A DNA stretch of 64,000 nucleotides from Rhynchopus euleeides (lineage: Eukaryota; Euglenozoa; Diplonemea; Diplonemida; Diplonemidae): assembly GCA_963210315.1 (NCBI GenBank), contig OY723320.1, positions 1,550,001-1,614,000 of the forward strand, written 5' to 3'. A program made the position numbers and the translations under genes. Below the pieces are notes generated by a model, which worked only from the letters and a program-made list of their open reading frames with translations, made no database searches and was not told the origin of the DNA. Of this stretch, positions 21,644-30,996 are shown one piece after another. The first letter of the stretch is position 1; every line of letters starts with the position of its first letter.

Positions 21644-22019
21644 GTTCTCGATCTCGTGGGACAGAGGGGACGGGGGGCAGTGTGCCCGCCCCCCCCCCCC
21701 CCCCCCCCCCCGTCGTGACAACCTGCATGTCTTTCAAAGGATGGAAGGGGAAAGTGCACCCAGCCCTCGCCCCCCACCCCCTCCCTGCTCAGGGAATCAG
21801 CGACCCTGCCATGCACAGCTGGAGGTAGTGACGTCCTGATTTTTGAGCAGTTTTGAACATGGTCGAGAACAGCAGTTGTCTTTGTACTTACCTATCACCC
21901 CCTCCCCTGCTCCCTTTTGCCGTGCCGACACAGTGTGAGTGGGGGGGTGGGGAGAAGAGCCCCGTGCTACCCACGTCACCCGCCCCCTCCTCCCCCCCCC
22001 CCCCCCCTGCCCCCAGCAG

Positions 22020-22125
22020 GGGCATTGATCTTTTCTGGTGTGGTGGCTACAAAAAAAAGGGACTGGCGTTGCAAGAAGGTGCTGGGAGACTTGCTTTTCC
22101 GTTCACTCTCGAAGATCAAAAGCCC
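22020..22125 (+). repeat. Repeat block upstream of first glycosyltransferase
   Basis: The words GGTGGCTACAAAAAA, GCAAGAAGGTGCTGGG and GACTTGCTTTTCCGTTCACT recur at 26109-26200, at the same position relative to the second glycosyltransferase. The GCTTGCTTTTCC.TTC core also occurs inside the third V-ATPase intron at about 4617-4640. It may be part of the gene duplication unit or an older repeat. Confidence 0.55.
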
Positions 22126-22328
22126 CCTCCCCGTGACCCCGTGCCCCCGTAACGAGTGAAGGGGGATCGTGTTGTACCTTCTTCCTTCCGACTTCTACTT
22201 CTGCTTCAGTGCCCTCTGCCCTCGCCATCGATTCTACATTCTCCTCTTTCCCCCCGCCCCCGCCCCGCGTTGACTCACCCCACACCCCCTGCCCCGGGCA
22301 GACAGCAACAACGCCGCACTGATCGGAT

Positions 22329-23813
22329 ATGAACACGCGTGTCATCGGATGGGCGATCGCTGCCACATGCATCTTGGTGGCCCTGGAGCGCATTATGCAC
22401 ACTGGAAATTGCAGCAGTCCGTGCATGCACACTGGCGCTGCACTCACGCCCGCCACTCCGCAGCTGAACGGGCCTGAACAGGAGAAGAAGAACAAGGAGG
22501 AGGTGTTGGCGGCTTTGGCGGCGTCTGCTGCGCCTGCTGCATCTGCGGCGTCTCGTGCGTTTGCCGGGCAGTATGAGTTCTATATGATCGACTCTCGCTT
22601 CACAAAGCTGCGCGACTCGAAGTGGCTTCTCGATCTGGAGGTGATATCGTGGCCTGCGTGGGTGCTGACCGCCATGACGAACTACGCCTACTGCAGGAAG
22701 CACGGCTACAAGCTGACCCTGTGGGCTACCCCTGACGCTGCCATCTCAGGCTTCACTAACCGAGGCTGGGGCAACGCGCTCGTTGCGCAGTACATCAAGA
22801 CGCAGCTGGACCTCGGGGTTTGGCCCGACCGGAACTGGCTTGTGTACCTGGACTCCGACAGCTACATCAGGCAGCAAAACACGCGCGTGGAGGACTTTCT
22901 GGCGTCGGAGACGTTCCTCACCCCGATCGAGGTGGAGCCCGCTGACGACTCCCGCGCTCTCCGCGATTGGGGGAACACCCCGAAGGTTCTGAAGAAGTCG
23001 CGCAAGGTGGAGAACGTCAAAGAGGAGTCGTTCCTTCTCGTCGCACCGGAGGTGCCGATCCCCGTCGTTCTCCCTGAGATCGCGAAGAGTTCGTGGCTGA
23101 ACTCGGGTGTGCTGTTCTTCAACATGAAGCACAACATGACGAGCCACCTGCTGACGCGTTGGTCCCGGTCTGTGCTGGACCTCTGCGGGGAGCTGTTCCG
23201 CACCGACCGCTTTGCCGACCAGTACTGCCTCAACGACATGTTCATCGGTAAGGACCAGGAGCTGGGCTATATGAAATACCTGGCAATCCCGAAGGATCAT
23301 GTGTCCTTCAACACGCCTGCGGGCAACTTCATCCGCCACTCGTGGGGGGAGAACGGCGGGTTCACCTTCGTGCTGATGGGCATGGAGATGGTCACCCAGG
23401 GCTACCAGTCGAAGAACCAGCTGGTCGCGCTGATGCTCGACATGGTCAACTCGGGTGCCCTGCGCCAGCTGCCGATGGTGGTGGGCGACAACTCCCCCGC
23501 CTACACACCGAAGGGCGATGCCTGGGACATCCAGACGGAGGACATGATGAAGAAGGCTGCCGCCCTGCTGCGGACCACCTGGAAGGTCGCACACTCTCGT
23601 TCCGTGATTTCTGGCATCCCAGTCGCTGTCACTGCAGGATCCTCCAGCGAGTGCATCGTTGTGGCCGACCGCGACCACAACTGCCTGGCAGTCAGCTGGA
23701 GGGTCGCCGAAGACATGACCGGGAAGTGTATCTGCTACGGTTCTGTTACAGACACAAGCCTGTCACCCGAGCCCTACACCATGACCTGGACCCTGAAGAC
23801 CAGTGGCAAGTGA
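22329..23813 (+). CDS. Type-II membrane glycosyltransferase, copy 1
   Basis: A single exon of 494 residues. Residues 4-20 form one hydrophobic segment (VIGWAIAATCILVAL) with no cleavage site, the layout of a Golgi type-II membrane enzyme. An Ala/Glu/Lys-rich stem follows to about residue 78. The catalytic part has NYAYCRKHGYKLTLW, then WLVYLDSDSYI with the DxD metal-nucleotide-sugar motif, then SSWLNSGVLFFNMKHN and YCLNDMF. This is the GT-A pattern of GMA12/MNN10 (GT34) and related families. Sugar and acceptor cannot be told. The ATG follows a CCCCGGGCAG acceptor by 27 bp. It is paralogous to 26511-27938, almost identical through the catalytic domain but different in the stem. Confidence 0.75.
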   Translation: MNTRVIGWAIAATCILVALERIMHTGNCSSPCMHTGAALTPATPQLNGPEQEKKNKEEVLAALAASAAPAASAASRAFAGQYEFYMIDSRFTKLRDSKWLLDLEVISWPAWVLTAMTNYAYCRKHGYKLTLWATPDAAISGFTNRGWGNALVAQYIKTQLDLGVWPDRNWLVYLDSDSYIRQQNTRVEDFLASETFLTPIEVEPADDSRALRDWGNTPKVLKKSRKVENVKEESFLLVAPEVPIPVVLPEIAKSSWLNSGVLFFNMKHNMTSHLLTRWSRSVLDLCGELFRTDRFADQYCLNDMFIGKDQELGYMKYLAIPKDHVSFNTPAGNFIRHSWGENGGFTFVLMGMEMVTQGYQSKNQLVALMLDMVNSGALRQLPMVVGDNSPAYTPKGDAWDIQTEDMMKKAAALLRTTWKVAHSRSVISGIPVAVTAGSSSECIVVADRDHNCLAVSWRVAEDMTGKCICYGSVTDTSLSPEPYTMTWTLKTSGK

Positions 23814-23839
23814 GGAAGGGCTCTCGCGGCGAGCTGAGC

Positions 23840-23875
23840 TCAACCTGAGGGCACCGGCGCGCGGTGTTGGCGGCA
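23840..23875 (+). repeat. 3' flank motif shared by both glycosyltransferases
   Basis: CCTGAGGGCACCGGCGC followed by CGGTGTTGG can form a GC-rich hairpin. It recurs at 28256-28285 behind the second paralogue. This marks the right edge of the duplicated unit, or a conserved 3' signal. Confidence 0.5.
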
Positions 23876-23929
23876 AATCTAACTTCTCGCCCCTCGCTGC
23901 GGCAGTTGCCTTTGTTTTGTCCCGCAGAC

Positions 23930-24035
23930 TCGTGTGAGCAGAAATCAACCCAAACGTGCTCTATACACTAACCCATTTGTGCTCCGCATTTCATCAGGCT
24001 CAGGGTGCGATCATCATTTCAGGGTTTCAACCGTT
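23930..24035 (+). repeat. Diverged copy of the TTCATCAGG dispersed repeat
   Basis: Has CTCGTGTGAGC, AAACGTGCTCTATACACTAA and TTCATCAGGCTCAGGGTGCG, matching 58886-58985. It sits in the 3' flank of the first glycosyltransferase. Confidence 0.55.
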
Positions 24036-25250
24036 TGTGCGTTATATTCTTGACTCGCGGAATCGAGGTTTCCCTTCCGTTGCGCTTTTCTTGTGAGGTG
24101 AGTACTTGCCCATGACCATGGGTGATACTTGGGTGGGTCCGGTTCCGATTTCTTGTAGCGGGGGTTCAGAATCGGAGCCAGCACGCCCACCCAGCGGGAT
24201 CCCATCTCCTCGGGTGTCCCCAACCCCTGTGGGTCCTGATTCATGCAGGAGGATGTGGTGAGCCTACGAAAGGAGCAGCTTGGGGGACATCGGCGGTGTT
24301 TTTTCCCACGACACGGGGCATCAGCGCTTGTTTTTGTGCACACACACCCACCTTGTGTGTGCTCATCCGTGCATCAAACAGCTTCCGTTGATCGGGGGTG
24401 TCACAAGGTGGTGGTACCGCGACCTCCGACAGGTTGCAGCAAATTCTCGAGCACCCCCCTCCCTCAGGCCGCCCTCGGAGGCCGCGTTAGTGCACACAAC
24501 TGTTCCTTGCAGTCTGGATCCCCTCGGGTCGGGTGGGGGAGGTTTCTCCGACGCTTTCCCGCAAGAAGGCGTTTAACACTGCGCCACTCGGTGCCGAACC
24601 TTGGGGGTGGGTGGGGGGGGAGGGGTGCAGAGGGGGGTGATGCACTGGAGGATGGCGGTGAGGGGGAGGGGGCAGGCACGAGAGAGTGTTTGTATATTGC
24701 GATAGTGATTTTATGTGGGTAACCCTGCCCATGAGTGTGTGTTGCGTTCTTCAGGGATGAAAGCCAAGGGAGTAGGGGGGGGGGGTGGTGCGGGTGGGGC
24801 TGTGTGTGACCAGGGGATAAGATAGGTCTGGTTTTCCGGTTTTCAAAACCAGGGTTTCCCGGTTCCCGGTTTTCTGGGAAAAAAAAAAAGGTCGGTCTCA
24901 TTTTTGGCGGTTTTTTTTGTGACTTTGGGACAGTAAAACAGTCAGAAAAAACGGCATAAAAAAATAGAAAGTGACCCCATCGTGATCCGCACAGAGCTCA
25001 AATAGTCCAAAGAAGGCAGAGAAGCGGAGAAGAAAAAATGGACCTAGCGGGTGGCCCGGTGGGGCCCGGTGGGTGGTGATGCCCTCGTCATGCAGGTCTC
25101 TTCTGTTTTGAAGGTGCACACATGGTGGACTCCAGCCACCCTAGCGAGTGTCTAAGAGGGAGTCTAAGACTGCAGTCTGCACTGGAGACGGGAGTCTATT
25201 TTCCAGCTAATTTACGCTAAGACTCCCGCTAGTTGAGACTCATGGGAGAC
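24036..25250. other. Intergenic, one tRNA-like A-box hairpin
   Basis: No gene is supported. On the minus strand at 24540-24606 there is GAGTGGCGCAGTGTTAAACG, very like a tRNA D-arm/A-box, followed by a hairpin whose arms pair at 7 of 8 positions. No B-box or acceptor pairing follows, so it is at best a tRNA-derived fragment. Homopolymer G runs occur near 24610 and 24776. Confidence 0.3.
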
Positions 25251-25302
25251 ACACGGTGTACTCCAGCGGAGGTAGGGTAACCTCCGCTGGAGTTCACCGT
25301 GT
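25251..25302. repeat. Long hairpin, 22 of 23 bp paired, 6-nt loop
   Basis: The left arm (25251-25273) and right arm (25280-25302) are complementary except for one T:T pair, and contain ACTCCAGCGGAGGT. A second hairpin with 10-bp arms (GACCTTCAAG) lies at 25409-25432. The shape resembles a small-RNA precursor or a foldback repeat. Confidence 0.6.
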
Positions 25303-25716
25303 CGTCTGCCTCTGTGCAGCGTCACTCGGTGCCATCGAATACATGGCGACAGCCCACCAACTCGAGACAGATCTGCTTGTCCGGAGGGCTGAGACGAGAA
25401 CACGAACGACCTTCAAGCAGTCTTGAAGGTCGCCAAGCCTATTGGGGGCAACTAACAGATGAGATTTGTTTGTTGCCTGTCGTCACAGCTAGGTGCCCAT
25501 CTCCTCGATAACGGAATGTGTGCAGAGATCTCGTGGACCCTTTGGCCATTCTGTCGTGCACCCACACCACCCACAACGCACACCTGTCACGAGTGGTCGC
25601 TCCCCCGTCCTCCTCCACCCTGAAGGTTGAACCCTCAAGGACCAGTGATCTCCTGCTGGCCGGGCTGCGATACAGCGAAGCCTTCCTACTTACAAGCGAA
25701 TCCAGACTGTAGGGAA

Positions 25717-25790
25717 CAGATGATCACTACCGCGGCCTCCGGCGGCTGGGGGGCTCCGCCCCCCAGACCCCCCTGCGTAAAAAAATTGCA
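25717..25790 (+). repeat. Dispersed GC-hairpin repeat, single copy
   Basis: GGAACAGATGATCACTACCG, GGCTGGGGGGCTCCGCCCCC and CAGACCCCCCTGCG match the family at 1216-1575. Confidence 0.65.
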
Positions 25791-26510
25791 CCAGACCGGT
25801 TTTTTGGCCGAGAGTCCAAACTTTCAAAGCAGCTGCTGCGCCTGCCCCACCAAGCAGCCTCAGTACGACAGGACGCGCGCAGGCACCGGGCCCTCTCAGA
25901 TTCTGGGAGGGTTTGCGCGGGTCGCGCGCGCCGAAGGCGCGCGCGAAAAATTTTCAAAACCAGAAAAACCGGAAAACGGCGCCAGAAAAAAAGTCTATCT
26001 TATACCCTGTGTGTGACCCCATGTAAAAAAAACTTTCCCCATTTCTCCTTTCTACCCCCGCCCCCCCCCTGGTGGGATCCCATTGTGTACATTGATCCCA
26101 CCTTGTACAGCATATCTGGTGGCTACAAAAAAGGACTCGCATTTTTGCAAGAAGGTGCTGGGCGACTCGCTTTTCCATTCACTCTCGACAATCAAACACC
26201 CCGTGGGCGTGCCCTCCTCTGCCAGCACCCTGCTGCAGCAGCACACACCTCTGGGGCATGCGGTGCCCTGTTGCCGGCCCTGCCACCTGCTCTCTGCCTC
26301 CCTTCTTGCAGTCACAGCACACAGGACCTGCGTTGCTCGAAGCCGCGTTGATCGATAGTCCATCACCCCACCACCCCCCCTCCCCTCTCCGCACCCCCAA
26401 CACACCCCGACCCTTGATGACATCTCCGTGTGCTGGCAAGCGCATGTCACTTCCCTTTCACCACATCCACCCAACCACCCTGACAGAGCAAAGAACGGCT
26501 CTGCGTTCCG

Positions 26511-27938
26511 ATGAACACGCGGCTCATAGGGTGGACGGTCGCTGCGGCATGCATCCTGATCGCTCTCACCCACGTTGCTCACGTCGAGTCCGGCTTCGCG
26601 GCAGCAAGGGGTGCTGCCGCTGTGACAGCCAAGCCGATGTTTCTGAGCGCCGGCACCCACATGGAGAAGAGGGCCGCTTCCGGCGCGTTTGCCGGGCAGT
26701 ATGAGTTCTATATGATCGACTCTCGGTTCACAAAGCTGCGCGACTCGAAGTGGCTTCTCAAGCTGGAGGTGATCTCGTGGCCTTCGTGGGTGCTGACCGC
26801 CATGACGAACTACGCCTACTGCAAGAAGCACGGCTATAATCTGACCCTGTGGGCTACCCCTGACGTTGCCATCTCAGGCTTCACCAACCGAGGCTGGGGC
26901 AACGCGCTCGTTGCGCAGTACATCAAGACGCAGCTGGACCTCGGGGCTTGGCCCGACCGGAACTGGCTTGTGTATATGGACTCCGACAGCTACGTCAGGC
27001 AGCAGAACATGCGCGTGGAGGACTTTCTGGCGTCGGAGACGTTCCTCACCCCGCTCGAGGTGGAGCCCGCTGACGACTCCCGCGCTCTCCGTGATAGGGG
27101 GAACACCCCGAAGGTTCTGAAGAAGTCGCGCAAGGTGGAGAACGTCAAAGAGGAGTCGTTCCTTCTCGTCGCACCGGAGGTGCCGATCCCCGTGGTTCTC
27201 CCTGAGATCGCGAAGTATTCGTGGCTGAACTCGGGTGTGCTGTTCTTCAACATGAAGCACAACAGGACAAGCCACCTGCTGACGCGCTGGTCCCGGTCTG
27301 TGCTGGACCTCTGCGGGGAGCTGTTCCGCACCGACCGCTTTGCCGACCAGTACTGCCTCAACGACATGTTCATCGGTAAGAACCAGGAGCTGGGCTATAT
27401 GAAATACCTGGCAATCCCGAAGGACCCTGTGTCCTTCAACACGCCTGCGGGCAACTTCATCCGCCACTCGTGGGGGGAGAACGGCGGGTTCACCTTCGTG
27501 CTGATGGGCATGGAGATGGTCACCCAGGGCTACCAGTCGAAGAACCAGCTGGTGGCGCTGATGCTCGACATGGTCAACTCGGGTGCCCTGCGCCAGCTGC
27601 CGATGGTGGTGGGCGACAACTCCCCCGCCTACACACCGAAGGGCGATGCCTGGGACATCCAGACGGAGGACATGATGAAGAAGGCTGCCGCCCTCCTGCG
27701 GACCACCTGGAAGGTCGCACACTCTCGTTCCGTGATTTCTGGCACCCCAGTCGCTGTCACTGCAGGATCCTCCAGCGAGTGCATCGTTGTGGCCCACAGC
27801 AACCACAACTGCCTGGCAGTCAGCTGGAGGGTCGCCCAAGACATGACCGGGAAGTGTTCCTGCTATGCGGCTTATTCTGAAGCCTATCTGGCATCCGAGC
27901 CGTACGCCATGACCTGGACCCGGAGAAGCAACGAATGA
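26511..27938 (+). CDS. Type-II membrane glycosyltransferase, copy 2
   Basis: A single exon of 475 residues, paralogue of 22329-23813. The N-terminal anchor is LIGWTVAAACILIALTHV. The stem differs from copy 1 in sequence and length, but from FAGQYEFYMIDSRFTKLRDS onward the two are almost identical, including the DxD motif in WLVYMDSDSYV and SGVLFFNMKHN. The last 20 residues diverge again. This pattern fits recent tandem duplication or gene conversion confined to the lumenal catalytic domain. The ATG follows a CCACCCTGACAG acceptor by about 22 bp. It is likely Golgi-located; substrate unknown. Confidence 0.75.
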   Translation: MNTRLIGWTVAAACILIALTHVAHVESGFAAARGAAAVTAKPMFLSAGTHMEKRAASGAFAGQYEFYMIDSRFTKLRDSKWLLKLEVISWPSWVLTAMTNYAYCKKHGYNLTLWATPDVAISGFTNRGWGNALVAQYIKTQLDLGAWPDRNWLVYMDSDSYVRQQNMRVEDFLASETFLTPLEVEPADDSRALRDRGNTPKVLKKSRKVENVKEESFLLVAPEVPIPVVLPEIAKYSWLNSGVLFFNMKHNRTSHLLTRWSRSVLDLCGELFRTDRFADQYCLNDMFIGKNQELGYMKYLAIPKDPVSFNTPAGNFIRHSWGENGGFTFVLMGMEMVTQGYQSKNQLVALMLDMVNSGALRQLPMVVGDNSPAYTPKGDAWDIQTEDMMKKAAALLRTTWKVAHSRSVISGTPVAVTAGSSSECIVVAHSNHNCLAVSWRVAQDMTGKCSCYAAYSEAYLASEPYAMTWTRRSNE

Positions 27939-28101
27939 GAACAGGCTTCGCCCAGCCTCCCTGCTCGTGGGACCCGCACCACAGGCAACCCCAGGACAAG
28001 CTGGAGTAGTTGGACTTCGCACGACCTGCAGCAGCCCCCCCCGCCCAATGTTGTGACAAGCAAAACCTTGCAAGTTCTGCAGGAATTTACACATCCTTCA
28101 G

Positions 28102-28210
28102 AGGGTCTTCGCTACGGGGTGATCGTCGGTGCATTTTGGTGCATTTCCTAAGGAAACTAGGCGAAAACTGACGAAGAAGAACGAATCACAACGACCAGCG
28201 AAGACCCCCT
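28102..28210 (+). mobile_element. MITE family copy 2
   Basis: GAGGGTCTTCGCTACGGGGT at the left and GACCAGCGAAGACCCCCT at the right, with the same GTGCATTTTGGTGCATTTCC interior as the copies at 21527 and 61738. It lies between the second glycosyltransferase and its conserved 3' motif, a spacing not seen in copy 1, so it inserted after the duplication. Confidence 0.7.
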
Positions 28211-28290
28211 AAACCTTGATACCAAAGACACAGCTGGAGGAGGAGGACTTCACGACCTGAGGGCACCGGCGCACCGGTGTTGGGGCATGT

Positions 28291-30084
28291 GTCCCCCGCT
28301 CTCAGCCCTCGGACACATGCTTAAGGCCTGTGAGACAAGGTCGAAGCCTCACTGCTGCTGACTCTGCTGTCTCGTGGTTTGGTCCACGCAGGCAATGTCT
28401 CTTTCTCTGAAACCTCTCTCTCCCGCTGTGCTGCTGTCACCTTGCAGCCGAATGTTGTGAGAGGGGGGGCGGGGGGGTGTGTGCAGCGCCGCACGGCACA
28501 CATCTACACACGTCAAAGCCGTGTCACTTTCCAGCCAGTTTTTGTGAGGCATGTACGTGCACAGACACTTGAGAGAGGGGGAAAATTATTCAACGGAAAT
28601 TCGAATGGGAACAAGATTTCCGCCCCTCCGCCCCCTTGTGGGGTGGGGACGCGGCGGGGGGGTAGAATGGAGTGTGCGTGTGCGTGTTGGGGGGGGTTGC
28701 CGGGCACTTCGGTGCCCTCAAGGGATGTGTGTGTGTTGTGTGTGCGGAAGGGCGGTTACGTCTTCCTCGGCAAGTCTCCTGTCGTCACTCCCGTCCTGAT
28801 TGGATGAAAATTAGAAAGAGGGGAGGGGTAGGAGAAGTGGGTGGGTGGGTGGGTGGGGTCTTCAAAAACGGTGCGTTTTGAGCGATCGGAACGGTTTTTT
28901 CTTGGTCCCGTGATATTCTTTTCTGACTGCCTCGTGATTTGTTTTTATTTGGCACGCAAGCTCCTCCCTAATTAGAGGTGGGAGGCTGCCGTCAAAAAAG
29001 TGTCTCTGCGCTTTGTTCGGCACCTTTTTTTAGCTAAGGATTTCGTTTTTTTTTGCGTTGAACGCTTCCACACTCACACTCCTGCTGATGATGGTGTCGT
29101 GAGTGAGGAGCACAAGGGCACAACCAAAGCACGTGACACTTTCCGCCCACATCGAAATGTGCTGAAAAAAAGTTTCATCCCCCCCCCCCCTCCCCCCGCC
29201 CGTCAAAATTCGTACTGTACCTTTTTGTGTGGGTCAGCGTGGGCTGGCATCCCACCCCCCTAGAGCACACAACCAAACGTGAGAACTGACCCCCCCGCTG
29301 TTTCTTGTGCCGGAACGAATATCCCCCCCCCCCCCCCCCATCCACCCAGAGGGAACACCTGCAGGTGATCTCCCGTATCAGGCGAGACATCCTGCCAGGG
29401 CTAAAACTGGACTGTAGAGGTGTGGCCTCGGTGTGGGCGAGGCTTTGCGCTGCGTTGAGCTGCCATGACGATGGCGGTTGGGGACGAACGAAAGTGGTAA
29501 ACATGCCATCGCGTCCACCAGGCGCACGAAACGTGCCCCCATCAGCGCCCCCTCACCTTCCCCCCCTGTCCACCCCCGACACATCGCAGGCCAGCCTTCG
29601 TTCGTGCTCGGACTGTGCAACCTGCAGATCGATGGAAAGGAGGTCATCATTCGTCCCCCGAGCGTGCCCTTCTTTCTTCCACTTCACGGCCACCCCCCCC
29701 TCCCCCTCCCCCAAGGCAACTAGGCCCTCTAATCTGGGGTCTAGATACGCATCGCCGGTGTAGGCGTGTCTCTGCCACGCACGCACGGAGGGGGTGTGAG
29801 AGGGGCGCGTGGCTTCCATGGGTGGTTCAGGGCTCCATCGCAGCTGGGGCAATGACGGACCCGCCCCCCCCCCCCCCCCCCCCCCACAAGCAACGCGGCG
29901 TGCGCTTCCCTGTGGGCTTGAAGGGTAAGTTACTGGATTGGCCTCCCAGGTGCCACCGACGCTTTCCAAAAAAATGTTCACACGGTGGTCTCCCGCACGT
30001 CAGTCTACACCTTTTTGGGCGGGAGTGAAAGCGGGGGGTCTGGATCCCCGCCCCAGGCGGGAGTCCACCGTGCATGTGTGCGTG
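28291..30084. other. Intergenic with exon-like fragments
   Basis: No complete gene. Three stretches look like exons of one or more intron-rich genes. The first is KGGYVFLGKSPVVTPVLIG ending in TGA at about 28806. The second is REHLQVISRIRRDILPGLKL after CCACCCAG at 29349, with QPSFVLGLCNLQIDGKEV after ATCGCAG at 29589. The third is QRGVRFPVGLKG ending at a GTAAGT donor near 29927. I cannot join them into one frame. Confidence 0.3.
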
Positions 30085-30411
30085 CACGGCGCTGAAGTAA
30101 ATTACATTACAAGTGGTTTTACATGTAAAATTACAAGTGAAAAATGGTTACAAGTGCCACTTGTAAAATTACAAGTGCCACTTGTAACTTTTACAAGTGG
30201 TACTTGTAATTTTACATGTAAATGACATGTGCCACTTGTCATCTCCGCGGTTTCCTTCATACTCTACACTGTGATGGGGGGTTTTTTGGCAAGCGGAGTG
30301 GCAAGGAGGGGGGAGAAATGACCAGCAAACGGTGGGAGTGCAATGCAACAGCTGTCGAGATCGGATCGAGTGGACTGATTGTATTTTGTGCCGACGACGA
30401 GTCTCATTTTT

Positions 30412-30996
30412 TTAGACTGCAGGGTGTTCGTCCGACATGTGCATATCCCTCAGTTCTTGTGAAGCAAACTCCTGCAGACACACAGGGCAGGTCGTGATGT
30501 CCAGCTCATCCTGGTGGACGTAGAGGGCGTGTTGGCTAAGTCCACTTCTGAACACCGTTTTCTCACACAAGGGGCAAGACACTCGACATTCACACTGCGC
30601 CCTCGGCCGGTGCTGTCCGTCGTAGTGGGCGTAGAGCCCGTAAACCCGCGCGAAGCTCTTGTCAGGGCAAACAACGCAGCTATACTCTTCTGTGGCGGAT
30701 GTCTCGTCGCCATCATCATCATCATCATCACCAGCCTCGCCGCTATTGCCGTCACTCGCAAGGTTGCCGCCATCACCAGCCTCCTCCCCGTCGGTGGTTC
30801 CTTGTGCAGGGGGCGTCACCTCCGTCACCTCCCAGGGTTCTTCGTCACAGATGCAAACCAGGAAAACATCGCCGTTGTTGCCGGGTTCTGCCTGAAATGT
30901 TTGTCCGTGACCATCTCTGCGGCGCACATGTGACCCGAGGCCAAGTTTGTCCAAGCGGACCACCAATTGACGAGCAGCTAATGATACTTGAGCCAC
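30412..30996 (-). CDS. C2H2 zinc-finger tail of the transposon
   Basis: About 194 residues with no ATG start. It overlaps the end of the transposase-like frame by a few codons in a -1 relation, so it is probably made as a fusion or lies beyond a short intron. The first half is acidic (GDDDDDDGDETS). Then come three zinc fingers: CVVCPDKSFARVYGLYAHYD with QH, CPLCEKTVFRSGLSQHALYV with H, and CPVCLQEFASQELRDMHMSD with EH. Inferred role: binding of the subrepeat-rich transposon ends. Confidence 0.6.
   Translation of the reverse strand: MAQVSLAARQLVVRLDKLGLGSHVRRRDGHGQTFQAEPGNNGDVFLVCICDEEPWEVTEVTPPAQGTTDGEEAGDGGNLASDGNSGEAGDDDDDDGDETSATEEYSCVVCPDKSFARVYGLYAHYDGQHRPRAQCECRVSCPLCEKTVFRSGLSQHALYVHQDELDITTCPVCLQEFASQELRDMHMSDEHPAV

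Noticed and set aside
24540..24606. tRNA gene
   Set aside because: Good D-arm-like word, but no T-arm, acceptor stem or B-box in place.
26874..28094. 406-residue minus-strand open frame (and a similar one at 22746-23678)
   Set aside because: Antisense of the glycosyltransferases; a by-product of their codon bias, found in both paralogues for that reason.
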